Position numbers and translations under genes: made by a program. A stretch of 64,000 bases of DNA from a virus, in the IMG/VR virus record IMGVR_UViG_3300048838_001252, positions 18,446-82,445 of that record. One strand, written 5' to 3'. The stretch's first letter is position 1. The number at the start of each line of letters is the position of its first letter. Under the pieces are notes generated by a model. The model was not told the origin of the DNA. It saw only the letters and a list, made by a program, of their open reading frames with translations, and ran no database searches. Shown here piece by piece: positions 7,928 to 16,731 of this stretch.

Positions 7928-9577
7928 ATGGATGAAAACATCAAAATATTGCTTAATAGTAATCAGAACATTGATTCGGTAAACGTGAATAGTTACAATA
8001 AAATAGAACTGCAAAACAAACGTTTACCTATTCTTGAATATGACATCAGAAATGTATTAAGTGCAACGGAAATATTTGATATTGAAAGAGAAACAAATGA
8101 GATTTACAGGATTTACGGTAAAATCGAATACATGTCGCTTTTAAATGGTTTAAGAACAGGATATAGTAAACTTGAACATTTCTTTTTACCTTTACAGAAT
8201 TTAACAACTTCAAAAAACCTATTGAATTCTTTTGATTTTTATCTCGTTAGACCAGCAGTTAGCGGATATACGACTTTTGGTGGAAATACTGGTACAAGCA
8301 CAACATTTTATTATGTAAATGAAGACTTTGATGATTGGATAACAAGCACCCCAAGTGACTATCCTGCTGGTTGGACTGTCAGTGTTGGTGTTGGTAGTTA
8401 TGTTGAACAAACTGTAACAAATCAAGCTAAATTTGTTCTTGGAAACAATCCTTTTATTAATTTAATTACATTATCAAAAGAATTAACTACTCCTGCATAT
8501 GGTGATATCACAATTGAAACAGTTGTTGACATCTTACCGAATTTAATTCCGGGGACAGATTTATTTACAATAATCTTATTCAACGGAAGTAACATATTAC
8601 ATAGTTTCAATACTCTTTCAGGTAGTACTGGATTGAAAACATATCAAGTTAATGTTCCTATCGGTACACCAGTAACTAAAGTCACTATTATTGCAAACAG
8701 TACAAATAAAAGTATTTTCATGGATTATTTTAAAATGTATACCGGAACATTTGGTGGCGCAAGTAATACAGGATTCATAAGATACTTTCAAGTAGTGGCA
8801 ACACCGAATGAATTTGAATTATTTCCTGTCGGTTTTGCAAACAACATTTATAACGAACAAACATATGGATTCAGTTTTAATACGGATTTTGATGTTAGTA
8901 ATTATGTTGATAATTTTGGTTTTCCATTAACTGAGTTGTTTTTATATGCAGCATATAAAAAATGGAATTCACCAGCAGAAACCCTTTCATTTACAAGGTT
9001 TTCTACAGGCGGTACTGCAACAAAAGTTGCGTTTTCAACAACTTCTTTAAATATTGGTGATTATGTTAAAACCACTACGGGTGAAAAAATCGGGGATGTT
9101 GTAGAATATTCCAAACCAGATTTTTATCAGGCACAATTAACACCGCAAACATTTTACATAAGAACACCATATGTTGATGGCTTTACAAGTAAGGCACTTA
9201 TCTGGAAATACAATCCATTTATTCCATTTAGATTAAGATATTTTAGTAATGAAATATATAAAACAAACATTAATAACTCATCATATGAACAGGTAATGTC
9301 AATACCTTATTATGCAACAGCATTGGATAGTGGTAATTATGTCTGGAGAACCATATTACCTCAAGGCTATGTTGACCCATTAACTGGTATAGGGGTAGAT
9401 TATCCCTTTGTAAATAAAAAAAGGTATTTATTTTCAACAATTATACTTGATGTAGTTCCAGACTTAACTGATGCTTTAACATATACCGCATTTAAAGACA
9501 TAAAATTTGGAACACCAACGAATTTAAACATTACACCTATGAGTGATTTGAATAATATCGGAAAGCCATGTCTATAA
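7928..9577 (+). CDS. virion structural protein, beta-rich (fibre or whisker-like)
   Basis: No named family. The 549 residues are rich in Thr, Asn, Gly and aromatic residues. The middle (about 120-285, from STTFYYVNEDFDDW to SIFMDYFKMYTG) has the layout of a carbohydrate-binding-like jelly roll: an opening FYYVNEDFDDW strand, and a closing DYFKMY strand. It is late-expressed and overlaps the next gene by 10 bases, suggesting translational coupling and a joint function in the tail or head surface. Confidence 0.55.
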   Translation: MDENIKILLNSNQNIDSVNVNSYNKIELQNKRLPILEYDIRNVLSATEIFDIERETNEIYRIYGKIEYMSLLNGLRTGYSKLEHFFLPLQNLTTSKNLLNSFDFYLVRPAVSGYTTFGGNTGTSTTFYYVNEDFDDWITSTPSDYPAGWTVSVGVGSYVEQTVTNQAKFVLGNNPFINLITLSKELTTPAYGDITIETVVDILPNLIPGTDLFTIILFNGSNILHSFNTLSGSTGLKTYQVNVPIGTPVTKVTIIANSTNKSIFMDYFKMYTGTFGGASNTGFIRYFQVVATPNEFELFPVGFANNIYNEQTYGFSFNTDFDVSNYVDNFGFPLTELFLYAAYKKWNSPAETLSFTRFSTGGTATKVAFSTTSLNIGDYVKTTTGEKIGDVVEYSKPDFYQAQLTPQTFYIRTPYVDGFTSKALIWKYNPFIPFRLRYFSNEIYKTNINNSSYEQVMSIPYYATALDSGNYVWRTILPQGYVDPLTGIGVDYPFVNKKRYLFSTIILDVVPDLTDALTYTAFKDIKFGTPTNLNITPMSDLNNIGKPCL

Positions 9578-10368
9578 TCAGAGAAGTTGTAAAATATAAT
9601 CAAACCGATATTAATATCAAAATACCTATTGGAATAACTGATGGATTTTCGGGATATCAGCAGGAAATTGAAAAACTTACATCATTTTCTGCAACAAATT
9701 TGGTTAACCCGGAGAACGATATTGAGGTGAGAAGGTTTAAATATTACACCACAACAAACTCAACAATGCAGTTTCAGTTTTATAATGGCTCGAATTATAG
9801 TACAAATTTTACATATGCCGGATTTGCTTCAGCAGAAATAAATCCAAGTAATGGAAAAATAACCAATAGTTTTTTTATTCTGGATTTTTATGATTCGTTC
9901 GACCCATATAATCAAAATAAAATATTTTCAACGTACCAAACCAAATTGGTAACTGGTACAAGTAAGACAGCCAATTATAAAATCATCACCTCACAATTTT
10001 ATAATTTTTATGTTCCCATTAATTATATTAATTCTTTCACAGGAACAACGGTGATTGGATATAGTAAATTCAGTTTTTATAATGCTAAAACCGGAAAAAT
10101 TCAGTTATTTTTTAATAATGATAATAGTAGTATGCTCTTATCACCAGAAAAACTATATTATAAAACTGAATTAAATTTAACTGCAAAGACATGGAGATTT
10201 ATCACTTCCTCATCTCCAAACATGATTGCAAAAGAAATACCTTACACAACCAACACAGAATATAGTGATAAGGTAAATAACACTTTTGATAAATTCAATA
10301 GTAAAGCACAAGATTACCCAAGTGGCAATACGTTTAACTTTGAAGACGGAACTTATGATATAACGTAA
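9568..10368 (+). CDS. putative virion protein, partner of the preceding gene
   Basis: 266 residues, no recognised family. The sequence is rich in Asn, Thr, Tyr and Phe and starts MSIIREVVKYNQTDINIKIP, similar in style to phage tail surface proteins. The ATG lies inside the last codons of the preceding gene (10-base overlap), so both are probably translated together. It converges with the gp15-like gene with a 16-base overlap of the ends. Confidence 0.5.
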   Translation: MSIIREVVKYNQTDINIKIPIGITDGFSGYQQEIEKLTSFSATNLVNPENDIEVRRFKYYTTTNSTMQFQFYNGSNYSTNFTYAGFASAEINPSNGKITNSFFILDFYDSFDPYNQNKIFSTYQTKLVTGTSKTANYKIITSQFYNFYVPINYINSFTGTTVIGYSKFSFYNAKTGKIQLFFNNDNSSMLLSPEKLYYKTELNLTAKTWRFITSSSPNMIAKEIPYTTNTEYSDKVNNTFDKFNSKAQDYPSGNTFNFEDGTYDIT

Positions 10369-11117
10369 CCAATTTTTGGTTTTCTGGTCGTTTTAACTAT
10401 CTCAAATTCTTTTTCGTCCTGAATAAAACCAAGAACTTTAAGTGCGTACTTAGATACGAAGAATCTATCACCGTCAATGTTTTCAATCGGGTTGCTCTCT
10501 GCAAATCCCTCAAAATGTAATGGAAGTGGATTTCCTTTTACAAACAAATAGTCTTGACGACTGGCAAAATTTCTTAAAACCTGTTCATCGTACTGGTTCA
10601 CATCAACCCTGTATTTGGTGAATAATGCTGCTTCATAGATTAAGTCAACATTCACGGGTTCTGGCATTCTGAATTGCAAGTAAATAACTTCACCATTATC
10701 CAGTATAGGAACGTTCATATATCTGAACTTGCGTGCCTGTGGAACACGATACTTACCACCAATACGAGTTCCGGGTTGTTTATCAATACGTCTCACCGTA
10801 ATATATGGGGTTGGTACGTTATTATCATTATCCATGAACTTCCATGTCTTACTAAATTCTCCCCAACGGTCATTATCAAGATAAAATGTCGGGACGATTT
10901 TGTTGTCAATCACACATTTCATGTTGTCCTGATTGACATAATCAAAAACAGCTTGGTCTAAATCTTCAAATGCAATGGTTCTTGGTAAGAATTTAGTTTT
11001 TGTGTCGGTCTGACGCATAAGTTCTTCAATTCTATCCATACCATATTTAAGGTATTCTGTACCAACACTTGGTGGATTAGTGTCCAGAGTAAGTTTTACT
11101 TTTTTTGGAAGTGACAT
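10353..11117 (-). CDS. 15: tail sheath stabiliser / completion protein (T4 gp15-like)
   Basis: Predicted to cap the head-proximal end of the tail. The segment DLIYEAALFTKYRVDVNQYD followed by EQVLRNF resembles, from memory, T4 gp15 (IYELSIFTRY...EQILPYF), and the length (254 versus 272) fits. Preceding strands with YITVRRID and YMNVPI and the following domain ending in VLGFIQDEKEFEIVK also agree with a gp15-type fold. A late motif lies 15 bases upstream. The assignment rests on remembered motif similarity, so an alignment is needed to be sure. Confidence 0.6.
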   Translation of the reverse strand: MSLPKKVKLTLDTNPPSVGTEYLKYGMDRIEELMRQTDTKTKFLPRTIAFEDLDQAVFDYVNQDNMKCVIDNKIVPTFYLDNDRWGEFSKTWKFMDNDNNVPTPYITVRRIDKQPGTRIGGKYRVPQARKFRYMNVPILDNGEVIYLQFRMPEPVNVDLIYEAALFTKYRVDVNQYDEQVLRNFASRQDYLFVKGNPLPLHFEGFAESNPIENIDGDRFFVSKYALKVLGFIQDEKEFEIVKTTRKPKIGYVIS

Positions 11118-11132
11118 TTATTCTTTTTTATT

Positions 11133-11140
11133 ATAAATAC
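11133..11140 (-). promoter_or_regulatory. late promoter motif (GTATTTAT)
   Basis: Minus strand reads GAGTATTTATAATAAAAAAG before the gp15-like gene; it lies back to back with the host-type promoter of the following plus-strand operon. Confidence 0.6.
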
Positions 11141-11142
11141 TC

Positions 11143-11173
11143 TTGCACTTTAATTCTTAATGCACTATATTTG
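11143..11173 (+). promoter_or_regulatory. Bacteroidota housekeeping-type promoter of the nucleotide-metabolism operon
   Basis: TTG at 11143-11145 and TATATTTG at 11166-11173. It precedes the plus-strand run KTSC - MazG-like - dut - thyA. Confidence 0.6.
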
Positions 11174-11193
11174 TTTTCTAAAAATATGTCATT

Positions 11194-11529
11194 ATGCTTG
11201 TAGAACGCAAAGAAGTTAAAAATGAAGATGATAGTATTGGATACATAGAATCAATTTTTAAATCAGATAACATACTAAAAACCACATATTTTCCTGCAAT
11301 GCAGAGACTTTATATTGCTTTTAGCAGGGGTCATACGTATTCATATGGAAACATATCACCGGATTTTTATGAAGAATTTGAGGAAGCCGAATCTCATGGA
11401 AAATTCTTTCACCAGTACATAAATAACAAGACAAAATATCCTTATCGTAAGGAATTTACACTATATCCTACGGAAATAAACGAAGTTAGACAAATAATCG
11501 AAGAAAATAAAGCCGAAGATAATGAATAG
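11194..11529 (+). CDS. KTSC domain protein
   Basis: The centre of the 111-residue protein, TTYFPAMQRLYIAFSRGHTY through SPDFYEEFEEAESHGKFFHQ, has the pattern of the KTSC domain: a small beta-rich unit with a conserved Tyr-Tyr and Ser-x-Gly-x-(Y/F)-(F/H). Family function is poorly known; an RNA- or nucleic-acid-linked role has been suggested for some members. First gene of a tightly packed early operon, overlapping the next gene. Confidence 0.7.
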   Translation: MLVERKEVKNEDDSIGYIESIFKSDNILKTTYFPAMQRLYIAFSRGHTYSYGNISPDFYEEFEEAESHGKFFHQYINNKTKYPYRKEFTLYPTEINEVRQIIEENKAEDNE

Positions 11530-11836
11530 TATGGAAGACTATCAAAACATAATTGAAATGCTTAAACAAGCATTATCTTTTTATGCAAATCCTGATAATT
11601 ATAGACAGAAACACCCAATAAATCACGAATTGTTTTCATATATTGAAATGGATAGTGGTTCTCAGGCAAATTTCGCACTAAATAAACTCAGAGATTTAGA
11701 AAATTTAAATAAAAACATGGAAGAAGTGTTTGTAAAAAACATGACCAATGCGATTGAAACCGGAGAAAGCGTTGAAAATATTCAAAAAATGATTGAAGAG
11801 TTTAAAAATTTAAGTGAGAATGATAACAACGTTTAA
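11522..11836 (+). CDS. hypothetical helical protein
   Basis: 104 residues, predicted helical, with a conserved-looking segment ALSFYANPDNY and an Asp/Ser/Gly turn before an Ala/Asn helix. No function recognised. Either the ATG at 11522 or the one at 11531 (MEDYQN) may be used. It overlaps the KTSC gene at its start and the MazG-like gene at its end, so all three are probably translationally coupled. Confidence 0.6.
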   Translation: MNSMEDYQNIIEMLKQALSFYANPDNYRQKHPINHELFSYIEMDSGSQANFALNKLRDLENLNKNMEEVFVKNMTNAIETGESVENIQKMIEEFKNLSENDNNV

Positions 11837-12194
11837 CGAATATCAGAAAGAAGCAAATTTTCTTAAAATATCTTTAGATAAATTTATCGAAGAACATCCA
11901 GATACCCCAAAAGATGTAAAATTACTACTTGCGGTGGCTTATGATGGTTTGGGATTGGGTGAAGCGGGTGAAGTTCAGGGTAAAATAAAGAAAATTATAC
12001 GTGATAATGGCGGTAAAATTACACGTGAACACGTCATTGAAATAAAAAAAGAATTGGGTGATATACTTTGGTATGTAGCATCAATGTGCGATAATCTTGA
12101 AATTAGTTTGGAAGACGTTGCCACCGGAAATATTGAGAAATTAAAGGGTAGACGTGACAGAGGTACATTACATGGAAGTGGAGATAATCGATAA
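11814..12194 (+). CDS. MazG-like nucleotide pyrophosphohydrolase
   Basis: Member of the all-alpha NTP pyrophosphatase superfamily, which hydrolyses (d)NTPs to (d)NMP and pyrophosphate. The motif GLGLGEAGEVQGKIKKIIRD with later ELGDILWYVA gives the E-x2-E...E-x2-D metal site of the family. The C-terminal LKGRRDRGTLHGSGDNR tail is typical of phage MazG-like proteins. Lies two genes before dut, consistent with nucleotide-pool control. ATG at 11820 is an alternative start. Confidence 0.85.
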   Translation: MRMITTFNEYQKEANFLKISLDKFIEEHPDTPKDVKLLLAVAYDGLGLGEAGEVQGKIKKIIRDNGGKITREHVIEIKKELGDILWYVASMCDNLEISLEDVATGNIEKLKGRRDRGTLHGSGDNR

Positions 12195-12196
12195 TC

Positions 12197-12589
12197 ATGA
12201 GATATAATTGGTCATTAAGAAGATTTTGGTGGTCTTGGTTAAAACAAGATTATAAAAAACTTTTTTATAAAATCCTGTATGGATGGAAAATGGGTGCATT
12301 TGATGGTACAATGTTGCCAGATACTGGAAAGGGGAAATATGTTTCGGTTTATCGAAAAGGCGATATTATCCAGATTAAACACGAAAGTGGATATGAAGAT
12401 TTACAATTTGATGAAATCAGAATCATCCCGTATCAACCCAATCATGGTGTAATGGTTGAAAGATGGAAAGACGGTAAAATGTATAATAGACATCATCTTG
12501 ATATTAAACAATTAAGTAAAAGCATAATATATGCTTCAAATGTTGAGGCATTAGCAAGTAAAAAGAAAAATAATGGAAATCAGATTTAA
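12197..12589 (+). CDS. hypothetical protein in early operon
   Basis: 130 residues, unusually rich in Trp and Lys at the N terminus (WSLRRFWWSWLKQDYKKLFY) with a beta-rich C-terminal half (VSVYRKGDIIQIKHESGY). No family recognised. The start is two bases after the MazG-like stop, and the end overlaps dut by 17 bases, placing it firmly in the operon. Confidence 0.6.
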   Translation: MRYNWSLRRFWWSWLKQDYKKLFYKILYGWKMGAFDGTMLPDTGKGKYVSVYRKGDIIQIKHESGYEDLQFDEIRIIPYQPNHGVMVERWKDGKMYNRHHLDIKQLSKSIIYASNVEALASKKKNNGNQI

Positions 12590-13049
12590 AAAATTAATAC
12601 CGGAAGCAAAAACACCATACAAAGCCATTGATATTGACGCTGGTTTTGATTTATTTGCGACAACAATTGATGAAAATGAGAATTTCATTCAATACGGAAC
12701 TGGAATTGCCGTTGAAATACCTGAAGGGTATGTTGGATTAGTGTTTCCCAGAAGTTCAGTCACCAAATATGATTTGATGCTTAAAAACGGTGTTGGTGTA
12801 ATTGATGCATCATATCGGGGAGAAATAATGTGTAGATTCACACCAATTATCAATAATAATATCAAGGACATTGTGATTGACGAACGTGGTTTTGATTTCA
12901 TGTTTGATGAAAATAAACGCTACAATATTGGTGACCGTGTGGCACAAATAGTATTCATGGAAATTCCAAAAATAACATTAGTTGAAGCACAAGAACTATC
13001 AGATACTGAACGTGGTGATGGTGGCTTCGGGTCAACTGGTAGTAAATAA
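12573..13049 (+). CDS. dut: deoxyuridine triphosphatase (dUTPase)
   Basis: Hydrolyses dUTP to dUMP, keeping uracil out of DNA and feeding the thymidylate synthase encoded just downstream. All five trimeric dUTPase motifs are visible: DAGFDLFA, PRSS, GVGVIDASYRGE, YNIGDRVAQIVF and the C-terminal RGDGGFGSTG that closes over the active site. An insertion of about 15 residues between motifs III and IV (IVIDERGFDFMFDENK) is longer than in minimal enzymes. Length 158. Confidence 0.95.
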   Translation: MEIRFKKLIPEAKTPYKAIDIDAGFDLFATTIDENENFIQYGTGIAVEIPEGYVGLVFPRSSVTKYDLMLKNGVGVIDASYRGEIMCRFTPIINNNIKDIVIDERGFDFMFDENKRYNIGDRVAQIVFMEIPKITLVEAQELSDTERGDGGFGSTGSK

Positions 13050-13077
13050 ATAATAATAATATTAATAAATCTTGATT

Positions 13078-13281
13078 ATGAAGGGTACAACTGGAATCAG
13101 AATTAGAAGAGAAAGTGCAAGAAAAGCACTTGAAGCACAATTGGTGCGTGGCACAAAGCCAGAAAAAATAAATGGTAAGACTACCAGTAACATGGTCGCA
13201 CTTACAGATGGTGATAAAAAACGTATTGAACGTGAAATCGAGACATTGAGTAAGTCAAAGAATAAAACTGTATTGACGTAA
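13078..13281 (+). CDS. small basic protein between dut and thyA
   Basis: 67 residues from the ATG at 13078, very rich in Lys and Arg (IRIRRESARKALEAQLVRG), with no recognised family. The stop overlaps the thyA start (TAATG), indicating coupling. Could be a nucleic-acid-binding or regulatory protein. Confidence 0.6.
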   Translation: MKGTTGIRIRRESARKALEAQLVRGTKPEKINGKTTSNMVALTDGDKKRIEREIETLSKSKNKTVLT

Positions 13282-14339
13282 TGAAACAATATCTGGACTT
13301 ATTACAAAACATCGTTGATAACGGTGTGGAAAAGGAAAGTGGTAGAGCAAATATGCCAAATACCATAGGTATATCACACGGTGTGATTAAAATGGATTTA
13401 CAAGAAGGATTTCCACTGCTAACCACAAAGAAAATGTACTGGAAAGGCATTGTACATGAACTTCTTTGGTTTCTCAGAGGTGATACAAACATTAAATATC
13501 TTGTTGATAACAACGTGAACATCTGGAATGGTGATGCTTATCGCTGGTATTTGAAATGGTGGGAAGAAGAAGGTAAAGATGTTATCGGCAATAGAAAATG
13601 CGATTCAATTGAAGAATTTATCACAGAAGTTAAACAAAATCGTGCCCTTTACCCATTTCCGTGGAAAGGACATGGAGAATATATGATAGGTGATTTAGGT
13701 AAAGTCTATGGTTATCAATGGCGTAATCAGAATGGTGTTGACCAAATAAAAGAGGTTATCGAAGGTTTGAAGTCAAATCCTTATAGCAGGTATCATATAA
13801 TTGATGCGTGGCAGAAATCAGATTTTAAGGAAATGGCACTTCCACCATGTCACCTTCTTTATCAGTTTATTGTAAGACCTTTGAGTCAAAAAGAAAGAGT
13901 TGAATGGTATTTCAATGAATTTAAGCCATTATTACCTCTTATTAAAAAAGATGTTGATATGGTATTAAATAATACTAATGTTCCGAAATTCTATCTCGAC
14001 TTGAACATGTATCAAAGGTCGGTAGATACACCGCTTGGTTGTCCATATAATTTAGCGTCAATGTCATTACTATTAATGATATTTGCGAAAGCAAGTAATA
14101 TGATTGCGGGTGTTGCTACTTGGATTGGTGGTGATACACATATTTATGTTAATCAACTCGATGGAGTTAATGAACAATTAAAAAGAGAACCATATAAGTT
14201 ACCTCAAATGGTAATAAATAAGGAGTTAAATTCACTTGAAGATATTTTATTATTAACTATTGATGATTTTGAGTTAGTTGATTATGTCTCGCACCCAACA
14301 ATTAAATTCGAATTATCTGTGGGTTTAAAAAAGGTGTAG
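13281..14339 (+). CDS. thyA: thymidylate synthase (ThyA type)
   Basis: Makes dTMP from dUMP using methylene-tetrahydrofolate. Signature elements: N-terminal GISHGVIKMDLQEGFPLLTTK, GYQWR near 145, catalytic Cys190 in ALPPCHLLYQF, RSVDTPLGCPYNLAS and GDTHIYVN. At 352 residues it is longer than the usual 264, with insertions around 85-135 and 205-235. The C terminus ends in KFELSVGLKKV rather than the usual short end (AV after a conserved P/A-x-K-x-x-x-A). Operon partner of dut. Confidence 0.93.
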   Translation: MKQYLDLLQNIVDNGVEKESGRANMPNTIGISHGVIKMDLQEGFPLLTTKKMYWKGIVHELLWFLRGDTNIKYLVDNNVNIWNGDAYRWYLKWWEEEGKDVIGNRKCDSIEEFITEVKQNRALYPFPWKGHGEYMIGDLGKVYGYQWRNQNGVDQIKEVIEGLKSNPYSRYHIIDAWQKSDFKEMALPPCHLLYQFIVRPLSQKERVEWYFNEFKPLLPLIKKDVDMVLNNTNVPKFYLDLNMYQRSVDTPLGCPYNLASMSLLLMIFAKASNMIAGVATWIGGDTHIYVNQLDGVNEQLKREPYKLPQMVINKELNSLEDILLLTIDDFELVDYVSHPTIKFELSVGLKKV

Positions 14340-14367
14340 GACTACCATTCAATTTTTCATTATTGGA

Positions 14368-14375
14368 GTATTTAT
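14368..14375 (+). promoter_or_regulatory. late promoter motif before homing endonuclease
   Basis: Reads GAGTATTTATGATGAAAG, 15 bases before the ATG at 14391. T4 seg endonucleases are likewise transcribed late. Confidence 0.55.
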
Positions 14376-14390
14376 GATGAAAGAAATGTT

Positions 14391-15122
14391 ATGACTGGAA
14401 TATATAAAATCAGAAATAAAATAAACAATAAATGTTATTATGGTTCAGCAAAAAACATTAAAAGACGATGGGCGAGACATAAATCTCAACTAAAACATAA
14501 CAGACATGAGAATATTGTCTTGCAGAGGGCATGGAATAAATATGGTGAAGAAAATTTTGAATTTGTAGTAGTTGAGATATGTGATGAAAATAATTTATTA
14601 ATTTCTGAACAAAATTATTTAGATTTAAAACCAGAATATAATATTGGTAGACAAGCATCTGGTGGTGATAATTTAACTAATCACCCAAATCGAAATGACA
14701 TTATTTGTGAAAGAAAAGTTAGTAATAGAAGAAGAATTGATGAAATGTCTGATAATGATAGAAAGAGAATATGGTCAAGACCTAAAGAAAATAATGGAAA
14801 ATGGAGTGGAGGTGTTTCAATCAAATATTGTGTCTGTGGTAAACAAATTGCGTCCGAACATAAATATTGTATTGAATGTCTACCAAGAAATGGTGAAAAT
14901 AATCCATTTTATAATAAACATCATACCGAAAAAACTAAAAGAGAACTATCTGAACTACGAAAAGGAAAGTATAATGGTACACAAAATATTAAATTTATGA
15001 TTGATGATGTCGAATACTTTTCTCTCGGTGATGCTCATATTAAATTAGGTACACCTATAGCAACAATATTATGGAGATTAAAATCAAAAAATAAGAAATT
15101 TGAAAATTATAAATATTTGTAA
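14391..15122 (+). CDS. GIY-YIG homing endonuclease (Seg-like)
   Basis: N-terminal GIY-YIG nuclease domain: GIYKIRN, KCYYGSAKNIKRRWARHK with the catalytic Arg, and the distal Glu in EQNYLD. A Cys-rich insert (CVCGKQIASEHKYCIEC) looks like a zinc finger. NPFYNKHHTEKTKRELSELRKG is a NUMOD3-type DNA-binding motif, and the C terminus resembles a NUMOD1-type helix-turn-helix. It is a free-standing mobile gene inserted between thyA and the following early gene, with its own late promoter. Confidence 0.9.
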   Translation: MTGIYKIRNKINNKCYYGSAKNIKRRWARHKSQLKHNRHENIVLQRAWNKYGEENFEFVVVEICDENNLLISEQNYLDLKPEYNIGRQASGGDNLTNHPNRNDIICERKVSNRRRIDEMSDNDRKRIWSRPKENNGKWSGGVSIKYCVCGKQIASEHKYCIECLPRNGENNPFYNKHHTEKTKRELSELRKGKYNGTQNIKFMIDDVEYFSLGDAHIKLGTPIATILWRLKSKNKKFENYKYL

Positions 15123-15124
15123 TA

Positions 15125-15658
15125 ATGAACGATTTTAAAACAGGTGGCTATTGCCCCACGTGCTTACATGCAACTTCAGGATGTACTTGTATGAAAGATT
15201 ACTGGAATATTGTTGGAAATAATGAAATAAATAAGGTGTTCAAAATACATGTTGGTGATATTTCAGAAGATGAAAAAGAAAAAATCATAAAAAAATGGAA
15301 ATCATCGGGATTATTAGAAGGTCTTACTGATAATTTTGATGAAAATATCGCCAGAGTCTTTGATTTTAATAAACGACAAATTATAATGGATGAAAGATTA
15401 AAAGATGTTAACCTCTTAGATGAATTAAGAGAAACAATGGAAGACGTTGAAATTCAACTTTTCGAAGATGAGAAACGTTGGGGTGATACGTGGAAAGAAC
15501 GTGGTTTGGTTTATAATGGAATGAATCAGGAAACACGTTGGTTTTACAAAATGCAAGACTATTTCCAAGATTTTATGGATAATGGCACACCAATTCCTTG
15601 GGATAAGGTTATTGGTGAAGCACATATTGCCAAAGTAAGAGAAAAGAAACTTAAATAA
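15125..15658 (+). CDS. zinc-motif protein with a segment resembling the capsid protein N terminus
   Basis: 177 residues. The N terminus has CPTC and CTC pairs (likely zinc-binding). A following segment, KKWKSSGLLEGLTDNFDENI, resembles the propeptide of this phage's own major capsid protein (NRWEKIGLLEGLEGNVKENC), with about a dozen identities over 32 positions. The C-terminal half (EKRWGDTWKERGLVYNGMNQ) is typical of small phage proteins of unknown function. It may bind the same partner as the capsid protein, for example the chaperonin or scaffold; this is inference. Confidence 0.55.
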   Translation: MNDFKTGGYCPTCLHATSGCTCMKDYWNIVGNNEINKVFKIHVGDISEDEKEKIIKKWKSSGLLEGLTDNFDENIARVFDFNKRQIIMDERLKDVNLLDELRETMEDVEIQLFEDEKRWGDTWKERGLVYNGMNQETRWFYKMQDYFQDFMDNGTPIPWDKVIGEAHIAKVREKKLK

Positions 15659-15662
15659 TTGA

Positions 15663-15905
15663 ATGTTTATACTGTATATAGTGATATTAATATTAGTGGT
15701 AATAGTATTACTACTTGTAATATCACTATATTTTCTTGTCAGGAAAACCACCTATTTTTCTGACAAAGAAAAGGAATTCATTGTCTTCGTGATTGACATA
15801 TTTAAGGAATATGGTGATGACTTAGGTATTCAATCCAAAGAACAGCATAAAAAATTGGTTGAAGAACTTGAAAAAATAAAAAAGAAAATAAATGACAAAA
15901 CTTGA
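15663..15905 (+). CDS. small single-pass membrane protein
   Basis: 80 residues: a transmembrane segment of about 24 hydrophobic residues at the very N terminus (FILYIVILILVVIVLLLVIS) then a charged coiled-coil-like tail (KKLVEELEKIKKKIND). Overlaps the next gene by 14 bases. Function unknown. Confidence 0.6.
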   Translation: MFILYIVILILVVIVLLLVISLYFLVRKTTYFSDKEKEFIVFVIDIFKEYGDDLGIQSKEQHKKLVEELEKIKKKINDKT

Positions 15906-16167
15906 ACAAATTGTAGAATGGTATCCAGATGAAGAATTACTTTCTGCTGATGGATTTGAAGACTGTGTAATCGGTGTGACCCTTGATAAGTCTACTGCTG
16001 TGTATAAACTTGTGTACTCCACATCTAAATGTATTGAAGTCCTGATTACCAGAGACAAAATGAGTAAGGAAGAAGCAGAGGAATTCTTTGACTTTAATGT
16101 TGAGGGTGCATATATGGGTGAAAAAACACCAATATTTGTTGATGATTTTATGTTTTATTGTGAATAA
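15892..16167 (+). CDS. hypothetical phage protein
   Basis: 91 residues starting MTKLEQIVEWYPDEELLSADGF. The pattern of a short acidic helix followed by a five-stranded beta segment (IGVTLDKSTAVYKLVYS, then CIEVLITRD) is common among small phage proteins of unknown function. Ends just before a bidirectional terminator. Confidence 0.6.
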   Translation: MTKLEQIVEWYPDEELLSADGFEDCVIGVTLDKSTAVYKLVYSTSKCIEVLITRDKMSKEEAEEFFDFNVEGAYMGEKTPIFVDDFMFYCE

Positions 16168-16168
16168 A

Positions 16169-16190
16169 AAAGGGAGTGTTAACTCCCTTT
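16169..16190. terminator. bidirectional terminator
   Basis: AAAGGGAGT and ACTCCCTTT around GTTA; it separates the early plus-strand operon from the converging neck genes. The minus-strand gene stop lies inside the hairpin. Confidence 0.8.
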
Positions 16191-16730
16191 TGTTTCTGAT
16201 AAAAACGGAACAACATCTTCTTTCACCGGAACTCCAGTTATTCGTTTCCAATACGGTTTAAAACCACCAATTGTTTTTTTAGTTTCATCTGTAACATTAT
16301 TTGCGGATTCAACTTCATAATATCTACTTTTTTCACCACTCATGTTATATTCAATAATGTCACCCCTATCAATTTCGATTTGTTTTTCTTCTAATTCTTT
16401 AAGATAAACACCAAAACTAATATTTCCGGTATCATCCCTAACAATACCACCGGGATTACCACCATAAAAGTCTTGTTTCCCTTCTTCAATACTCACCATT
16501 ACCGAAATTCGAACTGGTGGCATGAACTTTTTATCTTTTGTCTTGGCTTGACCATATAAATTATGTGATTTGGTTTCAATTATATTGATTTTGTGTATTA
16601 TAACTTCCTGTGCATTATCTGTTTGTAAGAAGTTTCTGCCGTACATAACATCCAAATCGAAAGAATTGTCTGTCATAAACAAACCCATTCTTTGTTCTTC
16701 AAGGTCAATTATTTGTTTTTTCTTCTTCAT
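16179..16730 (-). CDS. 14: neck protein (T4 gp14-like)
   Basis: Predicted part of the head-tail connector. The segment GDIIEYNMSGEKSRYYEVES resembles, from memory, the gp14 phrase with GDLIY and a following EI-x-WVEPYDP. Length 183, shorter than T4 gp14 (256). The start is taken as the ATG at 16730 (MKKKKQII), one base after the stop of the upstream gp13-like gene; the slightly longer frame would need a TTG start. Position next to gp13 strongly supports the call. Confidence 0.65.
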   Translation of the reverse strand: MKKKKQIIDLEEQRMGLFMTDNSFDLDVMYGRNFLQTDNAQEVIIHKINIIETKSHNLYGQAKTKDKKFMPPVRISVMVSIEEGKQDFYGGNPGGIVRDDTGNISFGVYLKELEEKQIEIDRGDIIEYNMSGEKSRYYEVESANNVTDETKKTIGGFKPYWKRITGVPVKEDVVPFLSETKGS

Positions 16731-16731
16731 A

